A DNA stretch of 64,000 nucleotides from Diplosphaera chodatii (GCA_032358165.1 JAALGY010000019.1:1054001-1118000), one strand, 5' to 3'; shown: positions 34,797 to 47,100, counted from the stretch's first letter. Translations and numbers: made by a program. The notes: generated by a model from the sequence alone, not told the origin.

Positions 34797-35295
34797 GCCC
34801 CTCGCTGCCGGAATGTCGCACCACCAAGGATGCAAAGTAGCATGCACGCTTGTTGGCGTCGGTTACCATGCATCCTTGGCGGTGTTACTTGCCACTTTTT
34901 CGTTTGTGAGGAAGCTAACGCCGGTGTCAGTTTGGTGGTTTGTTTGAGGATCATGGGGTGCGCCGCCTGCACACACTCTTCGCTATCATGGTGACACCCT
35001 GCCCAGTGGCAGGATCGGATTATGCCAGAGCGGCTTGCCGCAGCAAGTGTGGCGCTCCATCAATCTCCGGTGAGACAGATGAGGCGGCTGTGCGGTCGCC
35101 CTCGGCATAGCAGCCCGGACTGCCGGTGAGACAAAGGCATTGTGGTGCAACACTGCCTGCAACACCCCAAATTCCCAATATTCGGGGAGAATTGCCTTGC
35201 AGGACTACTGCTCAAGATTTGTTTCATGCATTCCCAAGGTTGGCTCGTCAACCGTTGGAGACTTTGTGACACACTGCGCGCCATGCTCGAACAGA
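34797..35295. other. Spacer after the EF-hand gene
   Basis: About 500 bases up to the left inverted-repeat arm. It should contain the EF-hand 3' UTR. I see no supported open frame, RNA gene or repeat. Confidence 0.35.
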
Positions 35296-36014
35296 CAGTC
35301 ATGTAGGGCACCTTAACACTAGGCAAGAAAGGGTGGTTTTGATAGCAGAATTTCAGTGGGGCTGTGCCGATTGATAGCTGGTCCTGTGCAGATTGATAGC
35401 TGCGAACGCGGCTAAGTGCCGCCAGCACACAGCCCCTCAACATGCGCGACCCGTCTCAGAACATACTTTGCCATCTTGTCGGGGCCATCTGGTAGGGTGT
35501 GACCTCTCGCACCGGCGATGCGGCACGCTATACCGTCCTGCGTCGAGGACCCTCCGGCAGCTAAACCGGCAGCATTCGAGGCCCACGCACAGTGACAGCC
35601 CCGCGTGCCGCAGCGGCGAAGGCCTGAGACTGCACTGTGCCGGGGAGACATGCGGTGGGGGCCTAGGCTGGCCGTGCACGGGTGTTTTTGGTCTGCAGGC
35701 TTGTCAGGCATGGCGTCGTGCTGCGCGCGCCTTGGGCAGATGCAGCAGGTGAGCGGCAACCTGGGAGTGGGTCTGGCATCAGGAGCACCTTCTGTGCGGC
35801 TGTGCGCCCCGTACGCCTGCTTTTGCATGGACATCGAAGCCATTGCCCTGCCCCTGGCCGGGTGCGTTCTTGGGCTGATACTGCGTGCTCTTGGCTGATT
35901 GCATACTCGGCAATCTGCAGGATGCGTTTCTGTCACATCCTGTACTCTGAACGGATCGCCATACGCCGATCAGGCTGCTGGCCGAGGGTCCGCCCTATGC
36001 ACATCCATCAGATG
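35296..36014 (+). repeat. Left arm of a long inverted repeat
   Basis: The outer part, about 35296-35848, is matched in reverse complement by 40281-40837 with only scattered substitutions and one 9-base length difference (right copy has an extra TGTCCAGCC-type insertion near 40506). Homology fades inward but is still visible at 35965-36014, ending in ATGCACATCCATCAGATG, matched at about 40109-40126. The arms contain long open frames on both strands, which is expected of GC-rich sequence. I recognise no protein in them. Confidence 0.9.
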
Positions 36015-36117
36015 TCAGGTGCGTTGACTGCACGGAGTGGCGATCCGCCGGACCTATGTGCACGTTGCCATCCTGATCTTGTGACATCCACACATCGCAG
36101 AGCGTTGGGTGTCTCTC

Positions 36118-36144
36118 AAGGCTCTTCTTTCAGAGAAGAGCCTT
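36118..36144. repeat. Perfect 11-bp hairpin
   Basis: AAGGCTCTTCT (36118-36128) and AGAAGAGCCTT (36134-36144) pair exactly around a 5-base loop, with TTAC following. It is close to the inner end of the left inverted-repeat arm. Confidence 0.8.
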
Positions 36145-39100
36145 TACATTGACGCACTGCGCAGGCCTCGCAGATTGCCACCAGCGCACCAATGCTAGCC
36201 GTGGCTGATGTACAATTCCGAGAACCTAGCAGCACAGCTGAGCAGCACAGCGTCAGGCAGCAGTCTCGCGGCAGTCACGGCTTTCAGTGCCGACTGAGGC
36301 GCAGCCTGTGCCTGTGCCTGTGCCTGGAACCACCACCATCTTGGTGCGCCACACATGTCATGATGCAGTCTGCACAGTGGCAAGCAGCTGCCACGTATCG
36401 TATGACATAGGACTTCTGCAGCTTCCCAGGCTGATGAGCTGTGTATCTCGTTTGTGCTTCGACATTTTGCATGCTGCCAGTACAGCATCGTGCCCATGAA
36501 CCACATGCTGGTAGTGCTGTGCAGAGCAAATTCTCCTCTTCTGAGGGATGATGGCAGCCATTGCGCACATGAGCAGATGTGGCAATTAGATGGGAGGGTG
36601 CGAGGCTGCACAGTGTGAGCGGGTGCGATGCGCTGCATTGACAACTTCCAATGCCATTCAGGTGTGCTGTCGCCATCAAGTGAACACTTCCACAAGGCAT
36701 AGCCAGCCAGCAGAGGCGCAGTCCTCGAGTCATTGCGGTGGGTTGCACGGGTGCGCCACATTCGTGTTGAAGCAGCTAGCCCTTGATGTGCCAAACTGCT
36801 GCAACTGAAACGCTGGATGTGCTGCTGGGCACTGAACATCTCATGCCCTCGCAGGTGGCACCGCGTCTGCCGCCAACATCACCGTCGTATGTGGGTGCCA
36901 GCTGCAGGCGGCTGCAGCATGCGTTGCTGCCCACATTGCACCTGCCAGATGCAGGCAGTGGTGTCTGCAGCCTATTTCTCTTGGAACCATTAGTGCTCTA
37001 AGGACGCTGCATGACATTTGGTGGTCTGTCAGGAGTCATGCGCACAGCAGTATTTGTCCTGGAGCAGCACGACATTGCAAAGTGCAGGAGAGGGCACCTG
37101 TCCTGTATGTGGTGTTACACATGCCAGCTTGTCCGGACAGATGGAGTGCGTCATGGTTCTGTAGGTCTGCAATAGCAGGGGTGTCACAATTGATCAGTGG
37201 CAGACATGCATTGATGACCACTCGATGCACGAGCAAACCTGTGCACGGCAGTCACCCTTCGGCACTCCTGCACCATACGAATGGCGGCACTCACACACAA
37301 GCATACATGGTCTGATGTGCATGGTAGCGGCAGTTCAATCTCCGGACCAAACATGCAACTTGTCCTCACCGCTGTTCCAGCGCTTCCCAAACACATTCGT
37401 GCCGGCTTTTGCACATTGACCTGCCAAGCCTATGACAATTGCTCCACATGGCACCCTGCATCCCAGGGAAGATCTACCGCTACCTAAAGACCACACCTGA
37501 GGAGCGCTTTGTTTGCAGCATGTTCGACACGAACTGGGACGCTGCCAATGCAGTGGATACCACATACTTATGGTCGATGGAAATAACTATACAGGCCGGA
37601 CCGCCATGTGCGGCTCTCATTTGCTCCTACCTGCGCGGCGGTGTCAGAATACCTTGTAGAATGGCCTGGAACAGAACCATGCTCTGCGTGCACACAATGC
37701 GTCCTCAGGCATGCGCCTGCACTTTGCCCTGCGCTCACAGGCAGCGCATCCTGCGCATTGCAAACTGAGCTTCAAGCACTGCGCACTGCGCACGGACTTC
37801 CGCTATGTCCTCGAGCATTACATGTGCTAGCTCCACAAGCAATGCTGCATCTGATGTTTCACTGACGCTGGTGGACGGGAACAGTCGTATCTACCTGCAG
37901 GCATGGTTCCAGTTGAGCACATAGCAGGTCATGTCGCAATCAATCGGGTGTCCATCCCCGTGGTGAATGTATCACTCTCTGAATCACCTGGACATTCGAC
38001 AGCTCAAACCTTACTGTGGTGGAAGTTGTGAAGGTGCGGCCACTGTAGGAGGAACGCAGGAGCAGCATCTTGGCCATGTCCTTTGTGGGGGCGCTGCCGA
38101 CCGGATGTGCCATTGCCAGCCTGCAGTCTGATGGTTATGCGAACAGGACTGTCAGCTAGCACGAGGTTGCATGCAGGAGTATTCAGGGGTCCACTTGTAA
38201 CCAGCAATGCCGATGCCTGCTCATGACATGCCTCACATCGCACTCCGTTGATTGCTGCTATGCTGCGCATACAACTGTATCACCGCTGACGCCCCTGCGC
38301 ACAACGTAGACGCTGCACCGTCGCCACTTGCGGCAAAGCAGGACACTTGCCTGGTAGCAATCCCAGCGTAGCAGAGATCTCCGTCATCAAGCATATACCG
38401 CCCTGCTCTGCTGCTGGTCACTGTTGTCGATGTCATGGTGAGATGCCAGCAGGGCACCTGCTTTCACTGCTATATATGTCGCAACGCTGGTGTCCACCGT
38501 TGACAACAACCCCATCAGTACTGGTCTGAGAAGTGCATGTGCGACTTCACATAGTGCGGTGACTGTGCCTGTTCTTATGCTCAAATGTGACGGATCAGTA
38601 GATCACTCCTACACTGCAGGTCACTGCAACAAACCCTGGGTTTTGCCACAATCTTGACCGCCGAATATCCAATATGATACACGTATGCAGTCTCAGTGGC
38701 GAGGTTACTGTCAACAGTTGACTTTCAGACACCAGGCATGCCACATTCAGCGAGTGCTGGACGTTCACTGCAATCACGATTGGTATGATCTGATTGGGAG
38801 AGCAGACAATTTGCCTGGGAGCTTGTTGCAGTTGGGTATGCAAGTACCATCTATCGCTTCTTTCAGCAGATCACAGTGACATGTCCAGCATGTCAACAAC
38901 CTGGCGCAAAAACTGATTGCTGTGCAGGCTTCATACATGCAGGACTGGACCGTGTACGGAGTACGTGAGAGTGTTCTGGTGTATGTATGCGCACGCGTCG
39001 ATTATCCCACCCGCTGCTGCTGCGCTGCACAGCAACGCTCTGCCGGCAGTGTGTGAGCGATGACCTTTCTCAGGTCACTCGCCTGCATGCAGGCACTATA

Positions 39101-39308
39101 GCCTCAGGGTGTGCCACACGTGCACACTTAGGAATTGCACTCTACTGCACAAAGAGCTTGTGGTCTGCATGATGCAGGTGGAAGGGACCCAGCAGCAGGC
39201 TTTCAAGTAGACACTTTGAGAGGTGTCCCAGTACAGCGTAGCGCCACGCAATCCACCGATATCAGCAGGGAACAAGCGGTGTGGTTAGAGAGCACCGACT
39301 ACTGAAGC

Positions 39309-39358
39309 CAGTCCAGGTGCAGGTTTCCAGTCCAGGTGCAGGTTTTCAGTCCAGGTGT
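39309..39358. repeat. 19-bp tandem repeat, about 2.6 copies
   Basis: The unit CAGTCCAGGTGCAGGTTTT (or with TTC at its end) recurs at 39309, 39328 and 39347, the last copy partial. A tRNA-like string precedes it but does not fold into a tRNA (see rejected items). Confidence 0.85.
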
Positions 39359-40106
39359 CTTCCGCTGGCAACCAGCAATGGTGTTGCAGGCCGCACATGC
39401 AATACACGTGCACCAGCAACACTTTAGCAACAACACTTCAGCTGCTCGCGTTCAGCCAAGACTTCATGTTAGGCGTACAAGCGTCCGCACAGGACCATCC
39501 CATGTGCACTCAGGGGTGCTGTACAGTCTGTAGGCAAAAGCAGCTGAAATCTTCGCTGCCCGTGCAGAGGCAGCTGGACATCCTAGAGAGGAGAGAGGTG
39601 CAGCCAAATGGCAGGTGCAAGCATTGGCGTAGATGTATGTTGCAGCTTGACGCATGTTGCGCTGCTGGTACATATGACAGTGAGGCTGCCACATACTGAG
39701 AAGCAACGGGACACTTTGTGAGTGTGTATCTGTAGGGTCTGAACGGTTACAGGGCAACAGTTGCAACAGCAGCTGGCCTGGTTGCGGCTGTCGGTGGTGG
39801 ATCGTCCATGGCGCTGATGCTCAGTGCTGCACCTGCTACACGCCAGCAATCTGCGGGTGCTTCTGGAGCTGACAATCTGCTGTGGGCAGTTTCAGGCCTT
39901 TGCTGACAGCAGCAGCTGCTTCCATGCTGGTTCCCAACACTGAAAGCGCATGTGCAGCGCAGGGCGTTGTGCAATGTAATGCTTCAGCTTTGCGACGTGC
40001 CAATGTTGCCCGCACGTAAAAGGGCCTACAGGGGGTGATGGCATCACGCGGGAGCCTTGTTTGCTCGCTTGACAGCTCTCTCATGCAACCGATGGAACCT
40101 GGGCAT

Positions 40107-40837
40107 CGCATCTGATGGATGTGCATGGAGGCAATCCTTCTAGTAGCAGCCCGATGGGACAGGAAGCATCGTTGCGGGCACGTAATATGACTGTAAAGCC
40201 CAGTTAGACGTCCCGGATGGGCAGTCGGCCGCAGACAGGCAGCTAACAGCCCGGAGACGCGCCCAACCCGACTCAGAGCAAAGGCTTCGATGTCGCTGCA
40301 GACTCAGGCGTACGGGGCGCACAGCCGCACAGAAGGTGCTGCTGATGCCAGACCCACTCCCAGGTTGCCGCTCACCTGCTGCATTTGCCCAAGGCGCGCG
40401 CAGCACGACGCCATGCCTGACAAGCCTGCAGACCAAAAACACCCGTGCACGGCCAGCCTAGGCCCCCACCGCATGTCTGCCCGGCAAAGTGCAGTCTCAG
40501 GACTGTCCAGCCTTCGCCGCTGCGGCACGCGGGGCTGTCACTGTGCGTGGGCCTCGACTGCTGCCGGTTTAGCTGCCGGAGGGTCCTCGACGCAGGACGG
40601 TATAGCGTGCCGCATCGCCGGTGCGAGAGGTCACACCCTACCAGATGGCCCCGACAAGATGGCAAAGTATGTTCTGAGACGGGTCGCGCATGTTGAGGGG
40701 CTGTGTGCTGGCGGCACTTAGCCGCGTTCGCAGCTATCAATCTGCACAGGACCAGCTATCAATCGGCACAGCCCCACTGAAATTCTGCTATCAAAACCAC
40801 CCTTTCTTGCCTAGTGTTAAGGTGCCCTACATGACTG
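40107..40837 (-). repeat. Right arm of the long inverted repeat
   Basis: Reverse complement of the left arm: strong match over about 40281-40837, weaker match inward to about 40107. The outermost shared bases are CAGTCATGTAG at the left end and its complement at the right end. No direct duplication of flanking bases is visible next to the ends. Confidence 0.9.
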
Positions 40838-41217
40838 ATGTTGTGCACATAAATGCGTGTTCGCGCCAGCATCTGTCGCTTTGTCTGCATTGTGTGTCAC
40901 TTATCGATACGGCCCCGCGCATCACGTGTAGCAAACGCTTGTTGTACCTGCATATTGATGCGCTATGCGCAGTGCATGGTGACATGTCTCGTGTGCACAG
41001 ACATGCTGACCTCATGTAAGGGAGACGCCAGGCTGCGACCTTGCGACATGTGCGCACTAGTGAGGATGTGACCGCTGGACCGTCACATCAGCAACACGTG
41101 CACACAGGATTTCTACTGCGGGCGCCTGCCAGCTGGAACATCGTGTATGATTGAATGGCAGGGACTTCGGGCTGTTTCAGCGTAGCAGACAGAGCTACGT
41201 AGCGTGCATCGGAAGCT
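40838..41217. promoter_or_regulatory. Upstream region of SNF8
   Basis: About 380 bases between the right repeat arm and the SNF8 start. It must hold the SNF8 promoter and 5' UTR. No RNA gene, repeat or supported open frame seen. Confidence 0.4.
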
Positions 41218-42701
41218 ATGCGGCGCCGAGTCGGCATTCAGGGGCTGCAGCGGGGTGCGCAGACCCGGGTGAGAACATCGCGGACATCAGTGCATGTCTA
41301 TATTGGAGGCTGCCTCCTGGGTATGCCGTACCGTCAGACTGCTCTGGTGTCGCAGGACCACTACAAGAGCCTGGGGGAACATGTGCAAGCGGTGAAGTTG
41401 GAGCACATGAGGTCACAGCTTGCGCTGCTCAAGTCCAGCCTCGAGCAGTTTGCTATCAAGCACAGGTCTGGTACCAGCAGAGCTGTCCGTCCCAGCAGGA
41501 CAATGTTACTGACAGCGAGCTGCTGGCAGGTCTGTTGCCCAATCAGCTGTGTATTTCGCACCAATATCATTGATGTGTAACAGTTGTCGCACAGGCAGGA
41601 GATCCGGCAGAGCCCGCAGTTCCGGGCGCAGTTTCACCGTATGTGCGCAGCGATTGGCGTGGATCCGTTGGTGTCCAATCAGGGCATGTGGGCGCAGCTG
41701 CTGGGCATCGGTGACTTCTACTCTGAGCTGGGTGTGCAGGTCATTGAGGCCTGCCTTGCCACGAGGTATGGGCAGCAGAACTGCCATCTGTCTATGGCAT
41801 GCACTTGGTTGGCAGCACATGCAAGCACCGCCAAAGCAGTATACAGTAGCTGCCGCGCAACAGGTCGTCAGAGTTATGTTGTGGACTTGCCTCGCCTGTG
41901 AGCAAGCAGGGAGCACAATGGCGGACTGTTAGACCTGATCACACTACACCGGCTGGTGGAGCGGCGGCGCGGCTCAGCCGCCGATCCCGTATCATTAGAC
42001 GACATTCTGCAGGCCATCAAGAAGCTCGAGGTCAGCAGGAGGAACCCCTTGCGTGGTACATGCATACATGTTGAGATACTGCAGCCCTTGCAAGGTGCAT
42101 GGCATGTGTGCATTGCAATGTGTTGACATGCACTCGATTTTGCGTGTGCGAGGTTTGACATGTGCCGTGCAGGTCCTGGGCGGCGGCTTCAGGGTGGTGG
42201 AGCTGGGCAAACGCATGTACGTGGCATCAGTGCCCAAGGAGCTGGACCGCGACTCCAATACTGTCATGCAGGCAGCACAGGTGGGCCTGCATTGGCCAGC
42301 GTCCTGACACTCGCATCACGGTGCAGGGCATGCTCTAGCTTGCTCCAGCTGGAAGCACAGTTTCAGGTGGCACAGGCGAGCTCAATGTTCATCAACAATG
42401 TCAGGTTGTCGGTTTTGCAGGACCAGGGCTTTGCATCTGAGGCAGACCTGGCGGCAAGGCTGTCGTGGCCACAAACACGCACAGCAGCGGCCCTGCAAAA
42501 GCTCCTGTCGCAGGTGAGGCTTTGCTGAGAAGCAGGGAGGGAAGACGCACAAGAAGCCATGTGGTACTGAGTCGTAAAGTTACATGTGTAGCTGTGCGCT
42601 GCCAGGGACTGGCAATGGTGGACGATCCGCCCTCTGGGTCGCGGCTGTACTGGTTCCCAGCCCTTGAACGCCGCCCGGCCCCATCTGGGGCAGTCATGTG
42701 A
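41218..42701 (+). CDS. SNF8: ESCRT-II subunit VPS22/SNF8, 7 exons
   Basis: ESCRT-II subunit with two winged-helix domains; sorts ubiquitinated cargo into multivesicular bodies together with VPS25 and VPS36. Exons: 41218-41268, 41356-41465, 41595-41765, 41910-42030, 42173-42280, 42421-42513, 42606-42701; 249 residues, near the human 258. It begins [17 protein letters not shown], the invariant family start, followed by a coiled helix with [21 protein letters not shown]. Winged-helix 1 has [20 protein letters not shown] and [20 protein letters not shown]. Winged-helix 2 has [34 protein letters not shown] and GLAMVDD ending in YWFPAL. All conserved segments are present, so it should be functional. 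Confidence 0.96.
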
Positions 42702-43051
42702 TGAGGCAGCCCGCCGCAGCGTGTTCACTGCAATGCTGAAGTTGCGGTGTACGACGCGTCGAACCTGTCAACATGCGAAAGTCAACAAGAACTACTGTTT
42801 TGAGCTTATTCAGACTGCACGTGGTTTATACTGTACACTACCTAGTGCCCGTCCATTGCATTGGTTTGTAGCATCTGGATTACGGTCACCTGGATGACGG
42901 TCACTGGTGTCTTATTATTACAGCCATACTCAAAGTTGCAGTCGTCATCCTCGTGAAGTCGTTGGACACCGATTCTAAAAATATGCATCAACAGAGTGCA
43001 CACAAATGTCGCAGAGCTTCCCCGCCTGCAACACTACCCGTCATGCACCCG
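42702..43051. other. Convergent spacer between SNF8 and EAF6
   Basis: About 350 bases holding two facing 3' UTRs; more AT-rich than the genes. No RNA gene or repeat seen. Confidence 0.4.
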
Positions 43052-43742
43052 CTACCTGCGGCTGCCCTTGCCCGGCATGTTGCCTTTGCCAAACCCTTTG
43101 CCCTTGCCCTTGCCTCGGCCGCCGTACACCCCTAGCACATCATTCACAGGATCTTGCATCGCCTGCTCCAGCTCTACCGTCTGCAGCAGAAGCAAGTGGT
43201 TGAAGGTAAGGGAAGCCACTCATGTGATCCCACAATCTGCCTCCTCACACGGCATGGGGACAGATGGAAGGCGTCAGCAGGCGTGAGCTGCGCACCGCAG
43301 GCGATGTCACAGAGCAAAGGCTGAAGGACCGGTCCTCGGGCTTGAGTTGCCGGTTGCGCTTACGCAGCGCGTCCTTGGATGACAGGAAGCCCTCAAAGCC
43401 CTGCTCAGGTACACGCCTACATGTTGCTGGTGGTCGGCTTTGCTGTCAATCACTTGCAGATCTTGCATCAATTGTGGGACTGTTGTTGATGACGTGAAGG
43501 TGACTGACCTTCAGCACGGTGCCGCACTGTGAGTGCTCCGCATTCAGGTACGCGGTCTCCAGCTCATACAACTGCACGGGATGCCCAGACAGCAGCAAAT
43601 CAGCAAGAAGTAGTAAACAGATTTGATCGTAGCGCAGGTCAGCAAATGCTATGTATATGCCACTGACCCGATCCTCAATGCGCTCGAGTTCGCCCTCAAA
43701 TGTCTGTTTCCTGTTGATCAACTGGTCAAGGGCGGTGCTCAT
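43052..43742 (-). CDS. EAF6: EAF6/MEAF6-type histone acetyltransferase complex subunit, 4 exons
   Basis: Small coiled-coil subunit of NuA4 and MYST-type histone acetyltransferase complexes. Exons on minus: 43742-43668, 43571-43509, 43400-43311, 43180-43052; 118 residues. The coiled coil reads STALDQLINRKQTFEGELER then RLYELETAYLNAEHSQCGTV, followed by GFEGFLSSKDALRKRNRQL and LKPEDRSFSL, which match the MEAF6 pattern of an ETxYL segment and a GWD/GFEGFL turn. The end is Gly/Lys-rich (GGRGKGKGKGFGKGNMPGKG), replacing the longer Ser-rich animal tail. It is divergent to separase with 417 bases between starts. Confidence 0.9.
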
Positions 43743-44159
43743 GAGTGCTGCGTGCGCCGCATACTAGCACAGTCTATCTGGTGTTTCGACAGTATACAGG
43801 CATATATACGCAAGTGTGTGCAGAGCGTTATGGCAAGACCGGTCATGGACTGCCTCGACCAGCTAGCGTGATTAGGCGGGCTAGCATGCTTGTACTGCTT
43901 AAACATTGAACTAGAAACCGACAGCTTGCGCAGTTGTCCGGCCCTCCAGCGCCGGCATCTGCATCATTCTTAGTGCTTCGGTGGCGACTGGTGTTGCCTT
44001 GCGTCAGATAGCGCTGCGCGTACACGTTGCATAACCCCGCACAATGTCGTGATTGTGCATGCCATGGCCCTCTTGAGCATGGTCAGCAGCTTGCGACCTG
44101 CAGGTACAGCAGATGACCATCAGTCTATGCCCTCATGATACATTGCACAGACACGTGAC
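43743..44159. promoter_or_regulatory. Divergent promoter between EAF6 and separase
   Basis: 417 bases between opposing start codons. It contains no supported open frame, RNA gene or repeat. The separase gene might have an additional upstream 5' exon here, which cannot be excluded. Confidence 0.45.
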
Positions 44160-47100
44160 ATGGTGCAGTCAGCGCGGCCTCCACTTCAAGTCAGCAGTCT
44201 TCGGAATGAAACCGCACAGTACAGTGCGATCAAGAAGCTCATCGCCCACAAGCAGCATGAGACAGCCATGCAGAGCAGCTGGCAACTGTTGCAGCACCTC
44301 TGTCAAGGGTGCGAGGCGTCTGTGCAGCCTGGCGGCGCAGGCAACAAAGATGCAGCATGCACCCAGAGCTCACACCCGCAGCTGCGCCATCCCATGGGCG
44401 ATGACTGTGACAAGCAGCGCGCCGTGCTGCTGATCGGCTCTGTCATGAGCCTGTTGATCGGCGCTGTGGAACTGCAGCAGCCTTCAGCGGTAGCTGGGAC
44501 GCTGCATGCGCTGACGCTGCCAATGGGCGTCCTGCCAACATGGCTGAGGTGACCATGCATAACGATGCGAAGATGTCATGTTGTCTGCCGCTTCACGTTT
44601 GCAAACTCAATGTGCACGTAAACAAGCAAACAACGGCTGGCGTGTGGATCCACAGCTTGCTCAGCAAATTGGAGGCAGATTGCTACACAGAGTCAATCAG
44701 TCAGTACCTGCTGAAGGTAAGCCAGCATCACGGTGCACCAATAGTTGCATCAATTGTGGCTTATACCCTACAGAACGTCTAGCGATGTGGCGAATGTGGC
44801 ACATTTGGCGACCGGTCGCCGTGTTGCAGGCCATGGTGCAGATAGCGGGCAGCAGGAGCAGCACTGCTTTGGACATCACAGCAGCGTGTGCCGTGACTAC
44901 AATGCAGTGGAGTGTGGCAGTGCAACCGCCAGCACGTGTGGCCACGGTGACATTGCCAGGCTACCGCAGTGCTGTGCCAATGTTGGTCACCAACCCTTTC
45001 TCTGTGCATGCAGGCGCAGCTGGAAATCATCAGTATAACACCTGGCATGCTGTATCCTTCCTGCAGGTGCTGCAGAGGCTGGCTGCAGCGCTGCCTGTGA
45101 AGGAAGCTGTGCAAATCGTTCAAGCAGGGATGGCAGCCATGCAAGCGCAAGGTGGACTGCAGTCGAGCTATATCACTTGTGGTGCTCATACACTAAGAAG
45201 CGTCCTGAGGGCCTGCAGTTGGCAAAGTCATGGCTAACCAGGTGTGTCATCGTGCTGTAGGCAAGACGCTGCCCTCAGATGAGCTCGCTAGGCTGTGCAA
45301 CACCCTTGCGACTACAGCGATGGGCACAGATGCAGCGGACGACACTGCAAACCTGCTGCAGGCTTGCACAGACCCCAGGCAAACAACGACAGTTGGAATC
45401 ACCGTCTGTGTGTCTGCATGCATAGCATCGTGCAGGCTATGCTGAGCACGGTCCTCTTCTGCTGGCAGGGTGCAAGGTGCTGCTGGGATCTTTTCGGCGG
45501 CCCTGCGCAGTTCAGCAGCCAATACAGCAGGTGACGTGCAAGGAGTGCGGTGCACTGCTGCAGGCAGCACAGGGTGTGGGTCCCATATCATCATCATCAG
45601 TGATTCTGCCAATGCAGGCTGGGCTCAGCAATTGTCTGAAGCAAGTGACAGCGTGCGCAGCATGGCAGGCAGCTGCCATGCCCCGAGTTCTGCCAGCAAT
45701 CAGCACCTGCACCCGCCGCTGGCTTGTTTGACATCCGCGCTGCGGGCTTTGGTGATGTTGCGGAAGGCACTGCCACCAGACGGCGCTCTCCAGCCAGCAT
45801 CTGCAGCAGTTGCTGCCAGGGCGCTCAGCTCTGCCGGCACTCTGCTGCAGGCAGCTGTGCAGGTGGACTCAGGTACATGACTGGCTGCTCGGCTGCCGGC
45901 TGACATAGTGTGTGGTTGTTGAGGGTGCCGTCTGCCAAAATCATCCCTTGATCATGTGACAACCGTGGCAAGGCCCCGCTTGCAGGCAAGGACGATGTCG
46001 TGCACACATATGCCAGCCAGGTCATGCAAGCCCTGGTGGCAGGTGCACATCACAGTGCTGCAGCACTGGGCGCTGGTGCTGTGGAAAGTGTCATCTTTAG
46101 CCCAGCGGATGTCGTGTGCATCGTCCATGACTCACTGGACTGTGGGTGAGGGCACCACATAGCTACCGAGTTGCTGACTGCTGGTCATCGTTGATGGTTC
46201 ACCATCGTGTTACCAAAATCGTATGCCTTCGTTGCAGCCTCAGAGCAGCTTCGCCGCTCAGCCAGAAAGACCTGCAGTGGATGGCAGCCAGCATGGCCAA
46301 GGTCGGAAGCAACCTCGCAGACTGCAATCACCATGTGGCAGCTGCTGCAGCTTTGTCAACAGCCTGCAACGCAGGCATTGCAGCACTTGCCCGCAGCTGT
46401 ACCGGCTTGGATGTAAAGGTGAGGCCTCGAGATGTCATATGGACACTGCATTGCGCTTCTCAGTCACACGACGATTAGCATGAGAACAATCAGGCTGATC
46501 ATCTGTGCAGGACATAGACAGCCTACAGAGGAGACTGGCTGCGCTGGCAAACAGCCAGCACAGAAGTGGAGGAGATCCAGCAGCACTACGCAGCGTTGGT
46601 CATGCCATTGCAGTAGGTTATTAAGTACATATGCACAGCCTGGTGGTCACTTCACTTGCCTATTTCGGTTCCAGTGTCTCTGGCGCTGACTGCTTGTGTG
46701 ATTGCCTGCACAGGCGCTGTCGCCACACAGCAGCAGTGATGTGTCTCAGCTGCGGCCACTGCTGCAGCTCTTTGTGGACCTGCGCCAGGCAGCAATTCGC
46801 AGCTCAGAAGGCAAGCCAGCCTGCAGGCACAGCAAAGCAGTGGGCTCACGGCGCAAATCTCCCAAGCAACAGGCCGATCTGCGGTGAGGTGTCTGTCCTT
46901 TCAGCTCATCCTATGCAAGGAGTATGATGGCATGCGCCTTTCCTTTGCATCAACCACACGCCACTCGTGCTCTCGCCTGCATCAGGGATGTGCCTACGCT
47001 GCAAGCACTGCTGGACAGAAATGCACAGCTGTCAGCAGAGCTGAAAGGGAGAGTCGTTGAGGAGGAGACCGCGGTGCTGTGCAGCATGTGTGCTACCTGC

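Larger units (their letters stand above)
36015..40106. other. Unique segment between the inverted-repeat arms, coding status unresolved
   Basis: No transposase, reverse transcriptase or other mobile-element protein is recognisable. Short coding-like pieces with splice borders appear on the + strand: YSIVPMNHMLVVLCRANS (near 36480), VLYVVLHMPACPDRW (37100), GKIYRYLKTTPEERFVCSM with DTNWDAANAVDTTYLWSM (37470-37580), TLVDGNSRIYLQ (37870), TWTFDSSNLTVVEVVK (37990-38034). On the minus strand, IIPIVIAVNVQHSLNVACLV (38800) and ATYIAVKAGALLASHHDIDN (38460) also look possible. I could not chain either set into a gene. The segment also has a perfect hairpin at 36118-36144 and tandem repeats at 39309-39358. 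Confidence 0.45.

Noticed and set aside
35412..35936. 174-codon and partner 143-codon open frames in the two repeat arms as a duplicated gene
   Set aside because: Both are stop-free because the arms are near-identical; the sequence is Cys/His/Arg-rich with no family resemblance or conserved start, so coding is not supported.
36195..36839. 214-codon minus-strand open frame in the inverted-repeat segment
   Set aside because: Composition is Cys/His/Ser-rich and unlike a real protein; long stop-free frames are common in this GC-rich sequence.
39270..39350. tRNA-like string (GTGTGGTTAGAGAGCAC followed by an anticodon-arm-like segment)
   Set aside because: No proper T-loop (GGTTCNANNCC) and the acceptor ends do not pair; the following sequence is a tandem repeat.
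35280..40850. Target-site duplication around the inverted repeat
   Set aside because: Bases directly outside the two arms do not form a direct repeat I can see, so a clean transposon insertion is not shown.
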